Source: Pseudomonadota bacterium (GTDB lineage Bacteria; Pseudomonadota; Alphaproteobacteria; Rhizobiales; Beijerinckiaceae). From it: 64,000 nucleotides of DNA. A program made the position numbers and the translations under genes. The DNA is taken from the NCBI GenBank assembly GCA_021781815.1, contig JAJXWB010000003.1, forward strand, positions 1 to 64,000. The letters are read 5' to 3'. Under the pieces are notes generated by a model that saw nothing but the letters and a program-made list of their open reading frames with translations, did no database searches and was not told the DNA's origin. Positions within the stretch are counted from its first letter, which is position 1. Every line of letters starts with the position of its first letter. Of the stretch, positions 37,552-47,156 are shown one piece after another.

Positions 37552-39198
37552 TCAGCCGAATATCTTCAACGCACTCGCCAGCGTCTCCCAAACGCCCCAC
37601 GCGAGTGGAACGCCAACGGCAAGCCAGGCGAGCGTCGCTTTCATGTCCATGCCGCCGAGGCCGATGCCCTGGCCGCCGATCGGGCCTGACGGCAAGGCGG
37701 AGGCCGCCTGCAATTGCGCGACTTCATCATCCTTCATCAGCCATTTTGGATTCACCGGCCGGATCAGCAAATTGCAAATGAACCCGATGACGAGGAACGT
37801 AGCCAGAACGTACATCGTCACATCGTAAAGCCTGTCGGCGGGAACGCCTGCGGCCTTGTTGAATTCGCGTATGTAATTGACGACCACCGGCCCGACGATG
37901 CCCGCCGTCGACCACGCCGTCAGCAAACGTCCGTGAATCGCGCCGACGAATTGCGTCCCGAACATGTCCGCGAGATAGGCGGGAACCGTCGCAAAGCCGC
38001 CGCCATACATCGACAGGATGATGCAGAACGCGCCGACGAACAGGGCCTTCGAACCCATGTGCGCAAAGCTCGGCGCCGAAGCGTAGAGCGCGACGCCCAG
38101 TCCGAAGAAGACGAAATACGTCATCTTCCGGCCGATCTTGTCCGACAGCGACGCCCAGAAGAAGCGCCCCGCGATGTTGAACAGCGACAGCAGACCGGCG
38201 AAGCCGGCGGCGATGCTGGCGATGGCCGTCTTCTGGCCGGCGTCGAGCTGCGCGAAGCCGAACTCAGGCCTGCCGAGAAGCGCGCCGCCGAAAACTTCCT
38301 GCAACATTGGCGACGCCATGCCTATGACGCCGATGCCAGCGGAGACGTTGAGGCAAAGCACCGCCCAGATCAACCAGAACTGCGGGGTCTTGTGCGCGTC
38401 TCTCAGATGCACGTTTCCGCTGGTGATCATGGCGTTGGCGCTCGCGGGCGGAGTCCAGCCGTCCGGACGCCACCCCGCCGGCGGCACGCGATAGCCGAAC
38501 GCGCCGGCTGTCATGTAAACGAAATAGCCAAGACCCATGACGACGAAGGTCTGCCAGACGCCGACGGAGGTCGACGTCCTGAAATAGCTCATGAGCATCG
38601 CGGCGAGCGGCGAACCGATCATCGCGCCGCCGCCAAAGCCCATGATCGCCATCCCCGTGGCCATGCCGCGCCGGTCGGGGAACCATTTGATGAGCGTGGA
38701 TACGGGCGAGATGTAGCCGAGGCCGAGGCCGACGCCGCCGATGACGCCGGGGCCGATCCACAGCAGCCAGAGTTGATGGGTGATGACGCCGATCGCGCCA
38801 AGCATCAGCCCGCCGGCCCAGCAGAGCGCGGCGACGATGCCGGCCTTGCGTGGGCCCGCGTGTTCGAGCCAGCCGCCCCAGATCGCCGCGGACGAACCGA
38901 GCAGCAGGAAGAACAGGGTGAACATCCAGCCGAGATCGGAGACCTTCCAGTCGCACGTTGTCGTGAACAGGATCGAGGCGAAGCTCATGTCGGCCGGACA
39001 GACAACTGGCTTGGTTATGCCTACCGATTGCGCCAGCGGCAGCCAGAACACGCTGAAGCCGTAGGCCATGCCGATACACAAATGAATGGCGAGCGCGGCC
39101 GGCGGCACAAGCCAGCGATTGAACCCCGCGCGCGCGATGATGCGCTCGCGGTCGAGAATGCCGGGCGGTGTATCCGCCTCAAAAGTCGTCACGGACAT
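37552..39198 (-). CDS. OFA-family MFS transporter (oxalate/formate antiporter-like)
   Basis: A 548-residue MFS protein with 12 membrane segments and a longer loop than typical. OFA-type features are AYGFSVFWLPL in helix 1, GIGVGLG-like GVGLGLGYISPVSTLIKWFPDRRGMATGMAIMGFGGGAMIGSPLA, and GRFFWASLSDKIGRK in the second half. It lies 43 bases downstream of fdsD, with GGAG before ATG 39198, and is probably the last gene of the formate dehydrogenase operon. That context suggests formate or another small carboxylate as substrate; this is inferred. Confidence 0.85.
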   Translation of the reverse strand: MSVTTFEADTPPGILDRERIIARAGFNRWLVPPAALAIHLCIGMAYGFSVFWLPLAQSVGITKPVVCPADMSFASILFTTTCDWKVSDLGWMFTLFFLLLGSSAAIWGGWLEHAGPRKAGIVAALCWAGGLMLGAIGVITHQLWLLWIGPGVIGGVGLGLGYISPVSTLIKWFPDRRGMATGMAIMGFGGGAMIGSPLAAMLMSYFRTSTSVGVWQTFVVMGLGYFVYMTAGAFGYRVPPAGWRPDGWTPPASANAMITSGNVHLRDAHKTPQFWLIWAVLCLNVSAGIGVIGMASPMLQEVFGGALLGRPEFGFAQLDAGQKTAIASIAAGFAGLLSLFNIAGRFFWASLSDKIGRKMTYFVFFGLGVALYASAPSFAHMGSKALFVGAFCIILSMYGGGFATVPAYLADMFGTQFVGAIHGRLLTAWSTAGIVGPVVVNYIREFNKAAGVPADRLYDVTMYVLATFLVIGFICNLLIRPVNPKWLMKDDEVAQLQAASALPSGPIGGQGIGLGGMDMKATLAWLAVGVPLAWGVWETLASALKIFG

Positions 39199-39241
39199 AA
39201 ACGCGCTCCTCCGTTTTTTTGTTAATTCGCCCAGAATGTCC

Positions 39242-39505
39242 CTATGCCCCGGACTTGTCGCGGCTGGAGTCCGCCCGGCCAGGCCTGATCGATGCGACCG
39301 CTTTGGTCAGCAAGGGATCCAGCGCGCCATCGCGCAGTCCGGGTATGGCGAGAAATTCGTCGCGCATACGTCGCGTCCAGAATTGATTGATGTGGTCAGC
39401 CACAGCCCTGGAGGCCCTTTCCTCAGGGTAGGACCGGAAGAAATCCGCAATCTGCCGCGCCATGACGACAAGCCGCCGGTCGCTGTCCTCCTCGGTCGCG
39501 TTCAT
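39242..39505 (-). CDS. fdsD: Formate dehydrogenase delta subunit
   Basis: An 87-residue protein with the FdsD/FdhD2-type core VVMARQIADFFRSYPEERASRAVADHINQFWTRRMR, a short helical subunit seen at the end of NAD-dependent formate dehydrogenase operons. ATG 39505 overlaps the fdsA stop by four bases (ATGA), so translation is coupled. The longer frame starting at 39577 lies inside fdsA and is not favoured. Confidence 0.88.
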   Translation of the reverse strand: MNATEEDSDRRLVVMARQIADFFRSYPEERASRAVADHINQFWTRRMRDEFLAIPGLRDGALDPLLTKAVASIRPGRADSSRDKSGA

Positions 39506-42366
39506 TTGGCCACCTGCAATTCGGAACGGTCGATCCGGCGCAGCGTCACGTCCTCTTCGGCGTTCTGCTCCTGCCATTTGGAAAAGTGGTTGGTGCGCCT
39601 GACCTCGACCGCCGTCACTTTGTATTCAGGGCAATTCGTCGCCCAGTCCGAATTGTCGGTCGTCACCACATTCGCGCCGGTGGCCGCATGATGGAAGGTT
39701 GTGTAAACGACGCCCGGCTGTACGCGATCCGTCACTTCCGCGCGCAGCGAAACGTCGCCGGCGCGGCTTGCGAGCGAAACCAGATCGCCGGTCCGCACGC
39801 CCCGGTTTTCTGCGTCGAAGGGATGGATTTCCAGCACATCCTCATCATGCCAGGCGATGTTCGCCGTGCGGCGTGTCTGCGCGCCGACATTGTATTGCGA
39901 GAGGATGCGCCCGGTGGTGAGGATCAGCGGAAAACGCGGACCGGTGCGCTCGTCCGTCGGCACATATTCGGTGATCATGAACTGGCCCTTGCCACGCACG
40001 AACCTGTCGATGTGCATCAGCGGCGTTCCCTCCGGCGCAGCCTCGTTGCAGGGCCATTGCACCGAGCCCATCGCATCGATCCTGTCGTAGCTCACTCCGG
40101 CAAAGCTAGGCGTCAGCGCCGCGATTTCGTCCATGATCTCGCTTGGGTGAGCGTAGCGCATGGGATAGCCGAGCGCCCGGCTTAGCTCGACGGTCGCCTG
40201 CCATTCGGCCTTGCCGCCGAGCGGCGCCATGACCTGGCGCACGCGATTTATGCGACGCTCGGCATTGGTGAAGGTTCCATCCTTTTCAAGGAATGAGGCG
40301 CCGGGCAGAAATACATGCGCGTATTTCGCGGTCTCGTTCAGGAAAAGATCCTGGATGACGACACATTCCATCGCCGCGAGCCCTGCCGTCACATGCTGCG
40401 TGTTGGGATCGGACTGGGCGATGTCCTCGCCCTGCACGTAAAGCCCCATGAATCGACCGGCGACCGCCTCGTCGAGCATGTTTGGAATGCGCAGGCCAGG
40501 TTCGTCGTCGAGCTTCTTTCCCCACATTCTCTCGAACACGTCGCGCGTCGCGTCGTCCGACACATGGCGATAGCCAGAGAATTCGTGCGGGAAGGATCCC
40601 ATGTCGCACGAGCCCTGCACGTTGTTCTGCCCGCGGAGCGGATTCACGCCGACTCCTTCACGGCCGATGGCGCCGGTCGCCATCGCCAGATTGGCGATTG
40701 CCATCACCGTCGTCGACCCCTGGCTGTGCTCGGTCACGCCGAGACCGTAATAGATCGCTCCATTGCCGCCGGTTGCGTAAAGCCGCGCCGCCGCGCGCAC
40801 GTCCGCCGCAGGCACGCCTGTATGCCGTTCGCTCGCTTCCGGCGAATTTCTGTCGAGCGCGACGAAGCGCGCCCAGCTTTCGAATTCCGCCATGTCGCAG
40901 CGCGCGCGCACGAAGGATTCGTTCACGAGACCTTCAGTCACGATGACGTGGGCCAATGCGTTCAGCAGCGCGACATTTGCGCCTGGCGACAATTGCAGGT
41001 GATGCGCGGCCTCGACGTGGGGCGACTTCACGAGGTCGATGCGGCGAGGATCGATCACAATCAGCTTGGCGCCCTGGCGCAGGCGCCGCTTCATGCGCGA
41101 GGCGAAGACGGGATGGCCATCGGTCGGGTTGGCGCCGATCACGACAATGACATCGGCCTTGTCGACCGATTTGAAATCCTGCGTGCCGGCGGAGGTGCCG
41201 AAGGTCGTCTTCAGGCCGTAACCGGTCGGCGAGTGGCAGACGCGCGCGCAGGTATCGACATTGTTGTTGCCGAACGCTGCGCGCACCAGCTTCTGAATAA
41301 CGAAGACTTCTTCGTTCGTGCAGCGCGAGGATGTGATCGCGCCGACGGATTCGCGGCCATAGGTCGCCTGGATGCGCCTGAACTCGGAGGCCGCGTGCGC
41401 GATCGCCTCGTCCCAGCTCGCTTCGCGCCACGGGTCCGTGATCTTCTTGCGGATCATCGGCTTGGTCATGCGGTCCTTATGGGTCGCATAACCCCAGGCG
41501 AAGCGGCCCTTGACGCAGGAATGGCCCTCATTGGCGGCGCCATCCTTGTAGGGAACCATGCGCACGACCCGGTCGCCCTGCAATTCCGCCTTGAACGAGC
41601 AGCCGACGCCGCAATAGGCGCAGGTCGTGACCTTCGAATGATCGGGCTGGCCGCGCGCGATGATGGAATTCTCGACCAGCGTCGCGGTCGGACATGCCTG
41701 CACGCAGGCGCCGCAGGATACGCAGTCGGACGACAGAAAATCCGTCGCGCCCGCAGCGACGCGCGACTCAAAGCCGCGACCGATGATCGTCAGCGCGAAC
41801 GTGCCCTGCACTTCCTCGCAGGCGCGCACGCAGCGGTTACAGACGATACATTTCGCGGGATCGTAGGTGAAATAAGGGTTGGACGCGTCCTTGGCGTCAG
41901 CGAAATGGTTCTCGCCGTCAAAGCCGTAGCGCACGTCGCGCAGGCCGACAGCGCCGGCCATATCCTGCAATTCGCAATCGCCGTTGGCGGCGCAGGTCAG
42001 GCAATCCAGCGGATGATCGGAGATGTAGAGCTCCATCACGCCCTTGCGCAGATTCGCCAGTCTGTCTGTCTGCGTGCGGACGACCATCCCCTGCTCGGCC
42101 GGCGTGGTGCAGGACGCGGGCGTTCCCTTCCGGCCCTCGATCTCCACGAGGCAGAGGCGGCATGACCCGAACGGCTCCAGCGAATCGGTAGCGCAGAGTT
42201 TTGGAATTTTCGTGCCGGCCATCATGGCCGCGGCCATGACAGATGCGCCCATGGGAACGCTGACGGCGACCCCGTCGATGGTCAGCGACACCTGCTCCTC
42301 CGACATGCGGATCGGCGTGCCGTAGTCGATTTCCGTGATGAGGTGGGAGGCTTCGATCCGGCTCAT
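39502..42366 (-). CDS. fdsA: NAD-dependent formate dehydrogenase, alpha (molybdopterin) subunit
   Basis: A 954-residue catalytic subunit oxidising formate to CO2. An N-terminal [2Fe-2S] ferredoxin domain (GSCRLCLVEIEG) is followed by a His-Cys iron-sulfur segment (HPLDCLTCAANGDCELQ), two [4Fe-4S] clusters (CIVCNRCVRACEE; CVSCGACVQACP), another cluster at CAYCGVGC, and the Mo-bisMGD domain. The active-site region DTCARVCHSPTG has cysteine, not selenocysteine. Gene order G-B-A-D matches oxygen-tolerant Fds enzymes of Cupriavidus and Rhodobacter. It starts ten bases after fdsB. Confidence 0.93.
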   Translation of the reverse strand: MSRIEASHLITEIDYGTPIRMSEEQVSLTIDGVAVSVPMGASVMAAAMMAGTKIPKLCATDSLEPFGSCRLCLVEIEGRKGTPASCTTPAEQGMVVRTQTDRLANLRKGVMELYISDHPLDCLTCAANGDCELQDMAGAVGLRDVRYGFDGENHFADAKDASNPYFTYDPAKCIVCNRCVRACEEVQGTFALTIIGRGFESRVAAGATDFLSSDCVSCGACVQACPTATLVENSIIARGQPDHSKVTTCAYCGVGCSFKAELQGDRVVRMVPYKDGAANEGHSCVKGRFAWGYATHKDRMTKPMIRKKITDPWREASWDEAIAHAASEFRRIQATYGRESVGAITSSRCTNEEVFVIQKLVRAAFGNNNVDTCARVCHSPTGYGLKTTFGTSAGTQDFKSVDKADVIVVIGANPTDGHPVFASRMKRRLRQGAKLIVIDPRRIDLVKSPHVEAAHHLQLSPGANVALLNALAHVIVTEGLVNESFVRARCDMAEFESWARFVALDRNSPEASERHTGVPAADVRAAARLYATGGNGAIYYGLGVTEHSQGSTTVMAIANLAMATGAIGREGVGVNPLRGQNNVQGSCDMGSFPHEFSGYRHVSDDATRDVFERMWGKKLDDEPGLRIPNMLDEAVAGRFMGLYVQGEDIAQSDPNTQHVTAGLAAMECVVIQDLFLNETAKYAHVFLPGASFLEKDGTFTNAERRINRVRQVMAPLGGKAEWQATVELSRALGYPMRYAHPSEIMDEIAALTPSFAGVSYDRIDAMGSVQWPCNEAAPEGTPLMHIDRFVRGKGQFMITEYVPTDERTGPRFPLILTTGRILSQYNVGAQTRRTANIAWHDEDVLEIHPFDAENRGVRTGDLVSLASRAGDVSLRAEVTDRVQPGVVYTTFHHAATGANVVTTDNSDWATNCPEYKVTAVEVRRTNHFSKWQEQNAEEDVTLRRIDRSELQVAK

Positions 42367-42376
42367 TTTCGCTCTC

Positions 42377-43933
42377 CTATTCCGCCGCCTGGCGCTGCGG
42401 CGGACGACGAAAATCCTCGGGGAAATGCCGCAGCGCGCTCATGACGGGCATGGGCGTCAGGCCGCCCATGGCGCAGAGCGAGGCGTCCGTCATCACCTTG
42501 TTGAGATCATCGAGCACCGCGAAATTTTTCTCGCGCTCGACGCCTGCGACGATACGGTCCAGGGTTTCCACGCCGCGCACCGCGCCGATGCGACAGGGCG
42601 TGCACTTGCCGCAGCTTTCCTTCGCACAGAATTCGAAGGCGAAGCGCGCCTGCTTCGCCATATCGACGCTATCGTCGAACACGACGATCCCGCCATGGCC
42701 GAGCATGGCCCCGATGGCCGCGAAGGCTTCGTAGTCGAGCGGCGTGTCGAGCTGGTTCGCTGGCAGATAAGCGCCAAGCGGACCGCCGACCTGAACTGCG
42801 CGGATCGGCCTGCCCGAGCGCGTTCCACCGCCAAACCCTTCAATCAGTTCGCGCAGCGTCGCGCCAAATGCGAGTTCGACGAGGCCGCCGCGCTTCACAT
42901 TGCCGCCGATCTGGAAGGGCAAGGTTCCACGCGACCGCGCCACGCCATATTCGGCGTAGGCCTGCGCGCTGTCTGCGAGAATGGACGGAACTGCGGCTAG
43001 CGACAGAACGTTGTTGATGACAGTCGGCTTGCCGAACAGTCCCTGAAGCGCGGGTATCGGCGGCTTGGCGCGCACGACGCCCCGCTTGCCCTCCAGGCTT
43101 TCGAGAAGCGAGGTCTCCTCGCCGCATATGTAGGCGCCGGCGCCGAGGCGCGCTTCGAGGCGGAATGCGCGACCTGAACCGAGAACGGACCCGCCGAGCA
43201 CGCCGGCCTTTTCCGCGACGCCAATCGCGTCGCTCATCGTGCGAAAGGCGTGCGGATATTCGGAGCGGATGTAAATGAAGCCCCTGGTCGCGCCAACGGC
43301 GAGGCCTGCGATGGCCATGCCCTCGATCAGCAGGAAGGGATCGCCCTCCATCAGCATGCGGTCGGCGAATGTGCCGCTGTCGCCCTCGTCAGCGTTGCAG
43401 ACGATGTATTTCTGATCGGCGGAGGCCTCGAGCGCCGTCCTCCATTTGATCCACGTCGGGAAACCGGCGCCACCGCGGCCGCGCAGGCCTGACGCCTGCA
43501 GGGAGTCGACGATATCGGCGCCACGCATCGCGATCGCGCGTTCGAGCCCCGCCAGTCCGCCATGCGCGCGAAAATCGTCGAGCGAGACGGGATCGATGGC
43601 GCCGACGCGCGCGAAGGTCACGCGGTTCTGCCTGATCATCCAGTCCATCGTCTCGACCGCGCCATGCGCCAGCGCGTGCGCGCCGCCGGTCAGAAAACCC
43701 GCGTCGAAAAGCCCAGCGACATCGCGCGGCGCGACCGGCCCGTAGGCGCAACGGCCAATCGACGTCTCGACTTCGACAAGAGGCTCCAGCCAGAGAATTC
43801 CGCGCGAACCGGTACGGACGATCTCCACGGCGCTCCCGCGACTCATGGCTTCTTCGGCGATGCGCCGCGCGACGGACTCCGCCCCGACCGACAATGCTGC
43901 GGCGTCCTTCGGAATGAAGATGCGAACGCTCAT
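42377..43933 (-). CDS. fdsB: NAD-dependent formate dehydrogenase, beta (FMN/NAD) subunit
   Basis: A 518-residue subunit homologous to NuoF with an N-terminal thioredoxin-like region fused as in FdsB. The NADH- and FMN-binding segment LRGRGGAGFPTWIKW lies near residue 150, and the [4Fe-4S] motif ESCGKCTPCR with a fourth Cys in ASLCAMGG near the end. It transfers electrons from fdsA clusters to NAD+. ATG 43933 overlaps the fdsG stop by four bases. Confidence 0.93.
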   Translation of the reverse strand: MSVRIFIPKDAAALSVGAESVARRIAEEAMSRGSAVEIVRTGSRGILWLEPLVEVETSIGRCAYGPVAPRDVAGLFDAGFLTGGAHALAHGAVETMDWMIRQNRVTFARVGAIDPVSLDDFRAHGGLAGLERAIAMRGADIVDSLQASGLRGRGGAGFPTWIKWRTALEASADQKYIVCNADEGDSGTFADRMLMEGDPFLLIEGMAIAGLAVGATRGFIYIRSEYPHAFRTMSDAIGVAEKAGVLGGSVLGSGRAFRLEARLGAGAYICGEETSLLESLEGKRGVVRAKPPIPALQGLFGKPTVINNVLSLAAVPSILADSAQAYAEYGVARSRGTLPFQIGGNVKRGGLVELAFGATLRELIEGFGGGTRSGRPIRAVQVGGPLGAYLPANQLDTPLDYEAFAAIGAMLGHGGIVVFDDSVDMAKQARFAFEFCAKESCGKCTPCRIGAVRGVETLDRIVAGVEREKNFAVLDDLNKVMTDASLCAMGGLTPMPVMSALRHFPEDFRRPPQRQAAE

Positions 43934-44433
43934 TTCGTCTCTCCGGCGGCAACCTGCGCGTCCTCGACGGATCCGTTCGCGCAGAGGCCGATCAGGCGAT
44001 CTGCGTCGAGACGCCCGACGAGTTCGCCATCCACGAGCGCGGACGGTCCGAGCGCGCAATTGCCGAGGCAATAGACGGTTTCGATCGTCAGCCTGTCGTC
44101 GCCGGGCACATCGGGCGAAAGGCCGGCGCGAGCGCGAACTTCGTCGAGGAGTCCTTCGCAGCCATTGGCCTGGCAAGCCTCTGCACGGCAAATCTTGACG
44201 ACGCGCCGACCGGCCGGCGCCGCGCGAAAATCGTGATAGAAGCTGATCGTTCCGTGCGCCTCGGCGCGCGAAATGTTGAGCGCGGCAGCGATGACAGGAA
44301 CCGCTGCGGGGTCGACATAGCCGAATTCGTCTTGCAGCGCGTGCAGGATCGGCAGCATTGCGCCATCGAGCGCGACCAGCCGCGTCACGATCTCGCGCGC
44401 GACCTCCTCATTCCAGCCGGCAACTGCAGTCAT
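43930..44433 (-). CDS. fdsG: NAD-dependent formate dehydrogenase, gamma ([2Fe-2S]) subunit
   Basis: A 167-residue NuoE-like subunit. The [2Fe-2S] ligands are in CRAEACQANG and, about 35 residues later, CLGNCALGP. The N-terminal helical part (LHALQDEFGYVDPAAVPVIAAALNISRAEAHGTISFYHDF) is typical of the family. It is the first structural gene of the formate dehydrogenase operon, 197 bases downstream of the LysR regulator on the same strand. Confidence 0.93.
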   Translation of the reverse strand: MTAVAGWNEEVAREIVTRLVALDGAMLPILHALQDEFGYVDPAAVPVIAAALNISRAEAHGTISFYHDFRAAPAGRRVVKICRAEACQANGCEGLLDEVRARAGLSPDVPGDDRLTIETVYCLGNCALGPSALVDGELVGRLDADRLIGLCANGSVEDAQVAAGETK

Positions 44434-44497
44434 GCTTCCTCCGTCCCTGCCGCTTTCGACGACTTGACCATGAATCTCATAGGGTCGCTGCGCGCGT

Positions 44498-44527
44498 AAT
44501 CAAATTGTTATTTTCGAATGCTTGATT
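44498..44527. promoter_or_regulatory. Possible LysR-type operator upstream of fdsG
   Basis: AATCAA-N18-TTGATT forms an inverted repeat in an unusually AT-rich patch (about 44497-44575) that precedes fdsG. Position, AT content and the adjacent LysR gene fit a regulator-binding site of the fds operon. The wide spacer makes it less certain than a textbook T-N11-A box. Confidence 0.35.
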
Positions 44528-44630
44528 GTTTTTTTCTATCATTGACGAGTTTGTTCCGTTATATTTCAAAACACTAGCTTCACGATGGAATCCTGCGATC
44601 CAGCCAGTGCTGCAGCGCGATAGCTTGAAA

Positions 44631-45542
44631 CTATCGCCCGAGAGCGCCGTCGAGCGCCGTGTCCGGCACGAATTCCGTCATGGCGAACAGGGCGCTGGCG
44701 AGCGGCGGGGTTGGTTCGCGCGCGGCGACGATCAAGCCGATCGTGCGCGTCGTGGCGGGTTCGACGAGCGGCGCCGCCGTCGTGCCGGGCGGCGCGCCGA
44801 AGAAATCAAGCAATTGACGCGAGACGATGCTGGCGATGCCTGGAATGGCGGCGTGCGTACACAGGTTGAAGATCGAGTTCGTTTCGATCATCGGCGTCGG
44901 GGCGTGGCCGACCGAGCGAAAGATGCCGTCGATGATCCGCCGGTTCTGCATGTCCGGCGTCAACAGGCAGAGATTGAGCGTCGCGGCCTGCGCCCATTCG
45001 ATCGTCCTCGACCGCGCAAGCTCGCTGTCATCCCTGAACAGCACGACGTAGGATTCGTAATAGACAGGCTTGGGCTTCACATTGGAAAGCGGCTCGTTGT
45101 CGAGATAGGTGAGACCTACGTCCAGTTCGAAATTGTCGATGCGGGACTGGATTTCCTGCGAAGTCAGAGACAGCACGGTCAGCTTGACGTTCGGATAGCG
45201 CCGGGAGAACGGCGCCGTGATATGCGCCACCAAGGGCAGCGCCGTCGGGATGGCGCCGAGCCGCAGCATGCCGCGCAAGCCCGTCCGCAACTCCTCGACG
45301 CTCGCTCTCATCGCCTGCGCATCGGCGAGAATCCGGCGCGCGTGGGCGACGACAAGTTCGCCCTCTTCGGTCAAACCAATGAAGCGGCGACCACGCTTGA
45401 CGATCATGACGCCGAGTTCGGATTCGAGCTGCGCAATCGCCGCCGACAGCGTCGGTTGCGAAATGTTGCAGGAGTCCGCCGCCCGGCGAAAATGGCGCTC
45501 GCGCGCCAACGCGTCGAGATACACGAGTTGCCTGAAAATCAT
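44631..45542 (-). CDS. LysR-family regulator, probable activator of the fds operon
   Basis: A 303-residue LysR-type regulator with an N-terminal winged helix (FRRAADSCNISQPTLSAAIAQLESELG) and a C-terminal inducer-binding domain. It begins MIFRQLVYLDALARERHF at ATG 45542. LysR genes immediately upstream of fdsGBACD are a common arrangement, which supports control of formate dehydrogenase here. It diverges from an SDR gene across 177 bases. Confidence 0.85.
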   Translation of the reverse strand: MIFRQLVYLDALARERHFRRAADSCNISQPTLSAAIAQLESELGVMIVKRGRRFIGLTEEGELVVAHARRILADAQAMRASVEELRTGLRGMLRLGAIPTALPLVAHITAPFSRRYPNVKLTVLSLTSQEIQSRIDNFELDVGLTYLDNEPLSNVKPKPVYYESYVVLFRDDSELARSRTIEWAQAATLNLCLLTPDMQNRRIIDGIFRSVGHAPTPMIETNSIFNLCTHAAIPGIASIVSRQLLDFFGAPPGTTAAPLVEPATTRTIGLIVAAREPTPPLASALFAMTEFVPDTALDGALGR

Positions 45543-45719
45543 GGCTTGAACGCCCGTCGAAACATTCGATGGCCCGCCTTCCCGGCGCACGACCGCCGCG
45601 CCCCGGCGCGTCGGCAATCCAGCCATGCGCCTGCCGTGGTTTTGCGGATCGACATCTTGCATATCATCAAGCGCACGGCTTGGCTAAAGCCGAAGCCGAT
45701 GGCGGGAGGACGAGCGACT

Positions 45720-46508
45720 ATGGCAAACGGGACAAAGCCGCTGCATGGGCGGGTTGCGCTGGTGACGGGCGGCAGCCGGGGTATCGGGCGGGCCATAGCG
45801 CTGGCGCTCGCCGAGGATGGCGCCGACGTAGCGATCGGTTTCCGGCGCGATGAACTGGCGGCGCAGGGGTCGGCCAACGCCCTGGCGGCCCTCGGGGTGC
45901 GGTCCAGGGCCTATGCCGCGTCGATGGAATCCCATGAGCAGGTCATCGCCATGGCCGACCGCGCCATCGCCGATTTCGGCTTCATCGACATTCTCGTCAA
46001 CAACGCCGGGATCGCCAGCCGCGGTCGATCCGTGCTCGACACGGAGCCGGACGAGCTTGCGCGCCTGCTGACCGTTCATGCGCAGGCGCCGCACTGGCTT
46101 TCTCGTCGGATCATTCCGTCGATGCGCACGCGCCCGCGCGGCGATATCGTGATGATCTCCAGCGTCGCGACGCTGAAGATGGCGGCCAATGGCGCGCCTT
46201 ACAACATGGCCAAAGCCGCGATGGAAGCCCTGGCGCTGACGCTGGCGAACGAGGAACGCGCGCACGGCGTGCATGTCAACATCGTCGCACCCGGTCTCGT
46301 CGAAACGGACATGGGATCGCGGCTCGTCAAGGGCGCGGCAGGCATCGATGATATTCACACGCTGGACCGGCACATGCCGTTCGGCCGCGTCTGTCAGCCG
46401 CAGGACATCGCCAACGCCGTCCGTTTTCTCGTGTCGCCCGGCGCCAGCTACATCAGCGGCGAGAAGATCAACGTGCACGGCGGCGGACAGCGCATTCCGG
46501 GCTTGTGA
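45720..46508 (+). CDS. Short-chain dehydrogenase/reductase (3-oxoacyl-ACP reductase-like SDR)
   Basis: A 262-residue SDR with TGGSRGIGRA near residue 16, NNAG near 91, the catalytic Ser in MISSVATL and YNMAK as the YxxxK motif. The acceptor side loop after beta-2 (GFRRDEL) suggests NADP(H). GGGAGGA at 45704-45710 precedes ATG 45720. It is convergent with the MarR gene and lies at the edge of the aryl-CoA cluster; its substrate is not known. Confidence 0.84.
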   Translation: MANGTKPLHGRVALVTGGSRGIGRAIALALAEDGADVAIGFRRDELAAQGSANALAALGVRSRAYAASMESHEQVIAMADRAIADFGFIDILVNNAGIASRGRSVLDTEPDELARLLTVHAQAPHWLSRRIIPSMRTRPRGDIVMISSVATLKMAANGAPYNMAKAAMEALALTLANEERAHGVHVNIVAPGLVETDMGSRLVKGAAGIDDIHTLDRHMPFGRVCQPQDIANAVRFLVSPGASYISGEKINVHGGGQRIPGL

Positions 46509-46547
46509 CGAATACGGAAGGAAGCGGCGCCGCCGAGCGCGCGCCCG

Positions 46548-47045
46548 CTAATCCGTCGCGTTCCGTCGCGCAGATGTCTTCAGCTTCTCCAGATTGTCCA
46601 TCAGCGCGTCCATCGTTGCGCGGTCGAGCGACTGGAACAGCGTGACGATGAATCGTTCGTTTTCCTCAGCGAACCTCGTAAATCTGGCGTTTCCCTCCTT
46701 CGACAGGCGCACGACGAATGCGCGCCGATCGTCCGGATCTGTTTCGCGCAAGACCAGCCCCTCCTGAACGAGACGCTCGACAAGGCCAGTCACATTGCCG
46801 TTTGACACCATCATGCGACGGGACAATTCGCTCAGGCGCAGACCGTTTGGCTCGCGGTACAATTGCGCCATCAGGTCGAACCGGGGCAGCGTGACGTCGA
46901 AGTGAGCGCGCAGGTTACGGCGGATCTGGCCGCTGACGAGATTGGCCGTCGACAGAAGGCGAAGCCACAGCCGCAGTTCGCGCTTGCCGCCCGCAGGCAC
47001 GTTGCGAACGCTGGTTTCAAGGTCGTTCACTTCAGGATCGCGCAC
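46548..47045 (-). CDS. MarR-family transcriptional regulator
   Basis: A 165-residue winged-helix regulator. The recognition region [47 protein letters not shown] is typical of MarR proteins that sense aromatic acids or aryl-CoA thioesters. The start is GTG 47045. It is transcribed away from the monooxygenase-reductase gene, and a 15-bp perfect palindrome lies in the shared 111-base gap, so it is probably the repressor of the aryl-CoA cluster. Confidence 0.86.
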   Translation of the reverse strand: MRDPEVNDLETSVRNVPAGGKRELRLWLRLLSTANLVSGQIRRNLRAHFDVTLPRFDLMAQLYREPNGLRLSELSRRMMVSNGNVTGLVERLVQEGLVLRETDPDDRRAFVVRLSKEGNARFTRFAEENERFIVTLFQSLDRATMDALMDNLEKLKTSARRNATD

Positions 47046-47108
47046 GGGGTCCGCTCAAGCTCGGCCGCCGCAAACGCGGCTTCGGCAGGAGGTTCCTTCA
47101 TATCGCGC

Positions 47109-47136
47109 TTGACACGATGCTTCAACCTTATATCTT
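47109..47136 (+). promoter_or_regulatory. Likely sigma-70 promoter of the aryl-CoA cluster
   Basis: TTGACA at 47109-47114 and TATCTT at 47131-47136 are separated by 16 bases, close to the sigma-70 consensus, and point toward the monooxygenase-reductase start at 47157. Confidence 0.5.
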
Positions 47137-47138
47137 TT

Positions 47139-47153
47139 AATTGTAAAACAATT
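47139..47153. promoter_or_regulatory. MarR-type operator palindrome
   Basis: AATTGT-AAA-ACAATT is a perfect 15-bp palindrome placed just after the predicted -10 box and ending three bases before ATG 47157. The size and AT-rich symmetry are typical for MarR dimers, and the MarR gene is adjacent and divergent. A bound repressor would cover the transcription start and ribosome-binding region. Confidence 0.6.
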
Positions 47154-47156
47154 GAG

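Noticed and set aside
40315-42165. Long open frame opposite fdsA
   Set aside because: It has no recognisable domain and lies entirely within the formate dehydrogenase gene on the other strand.
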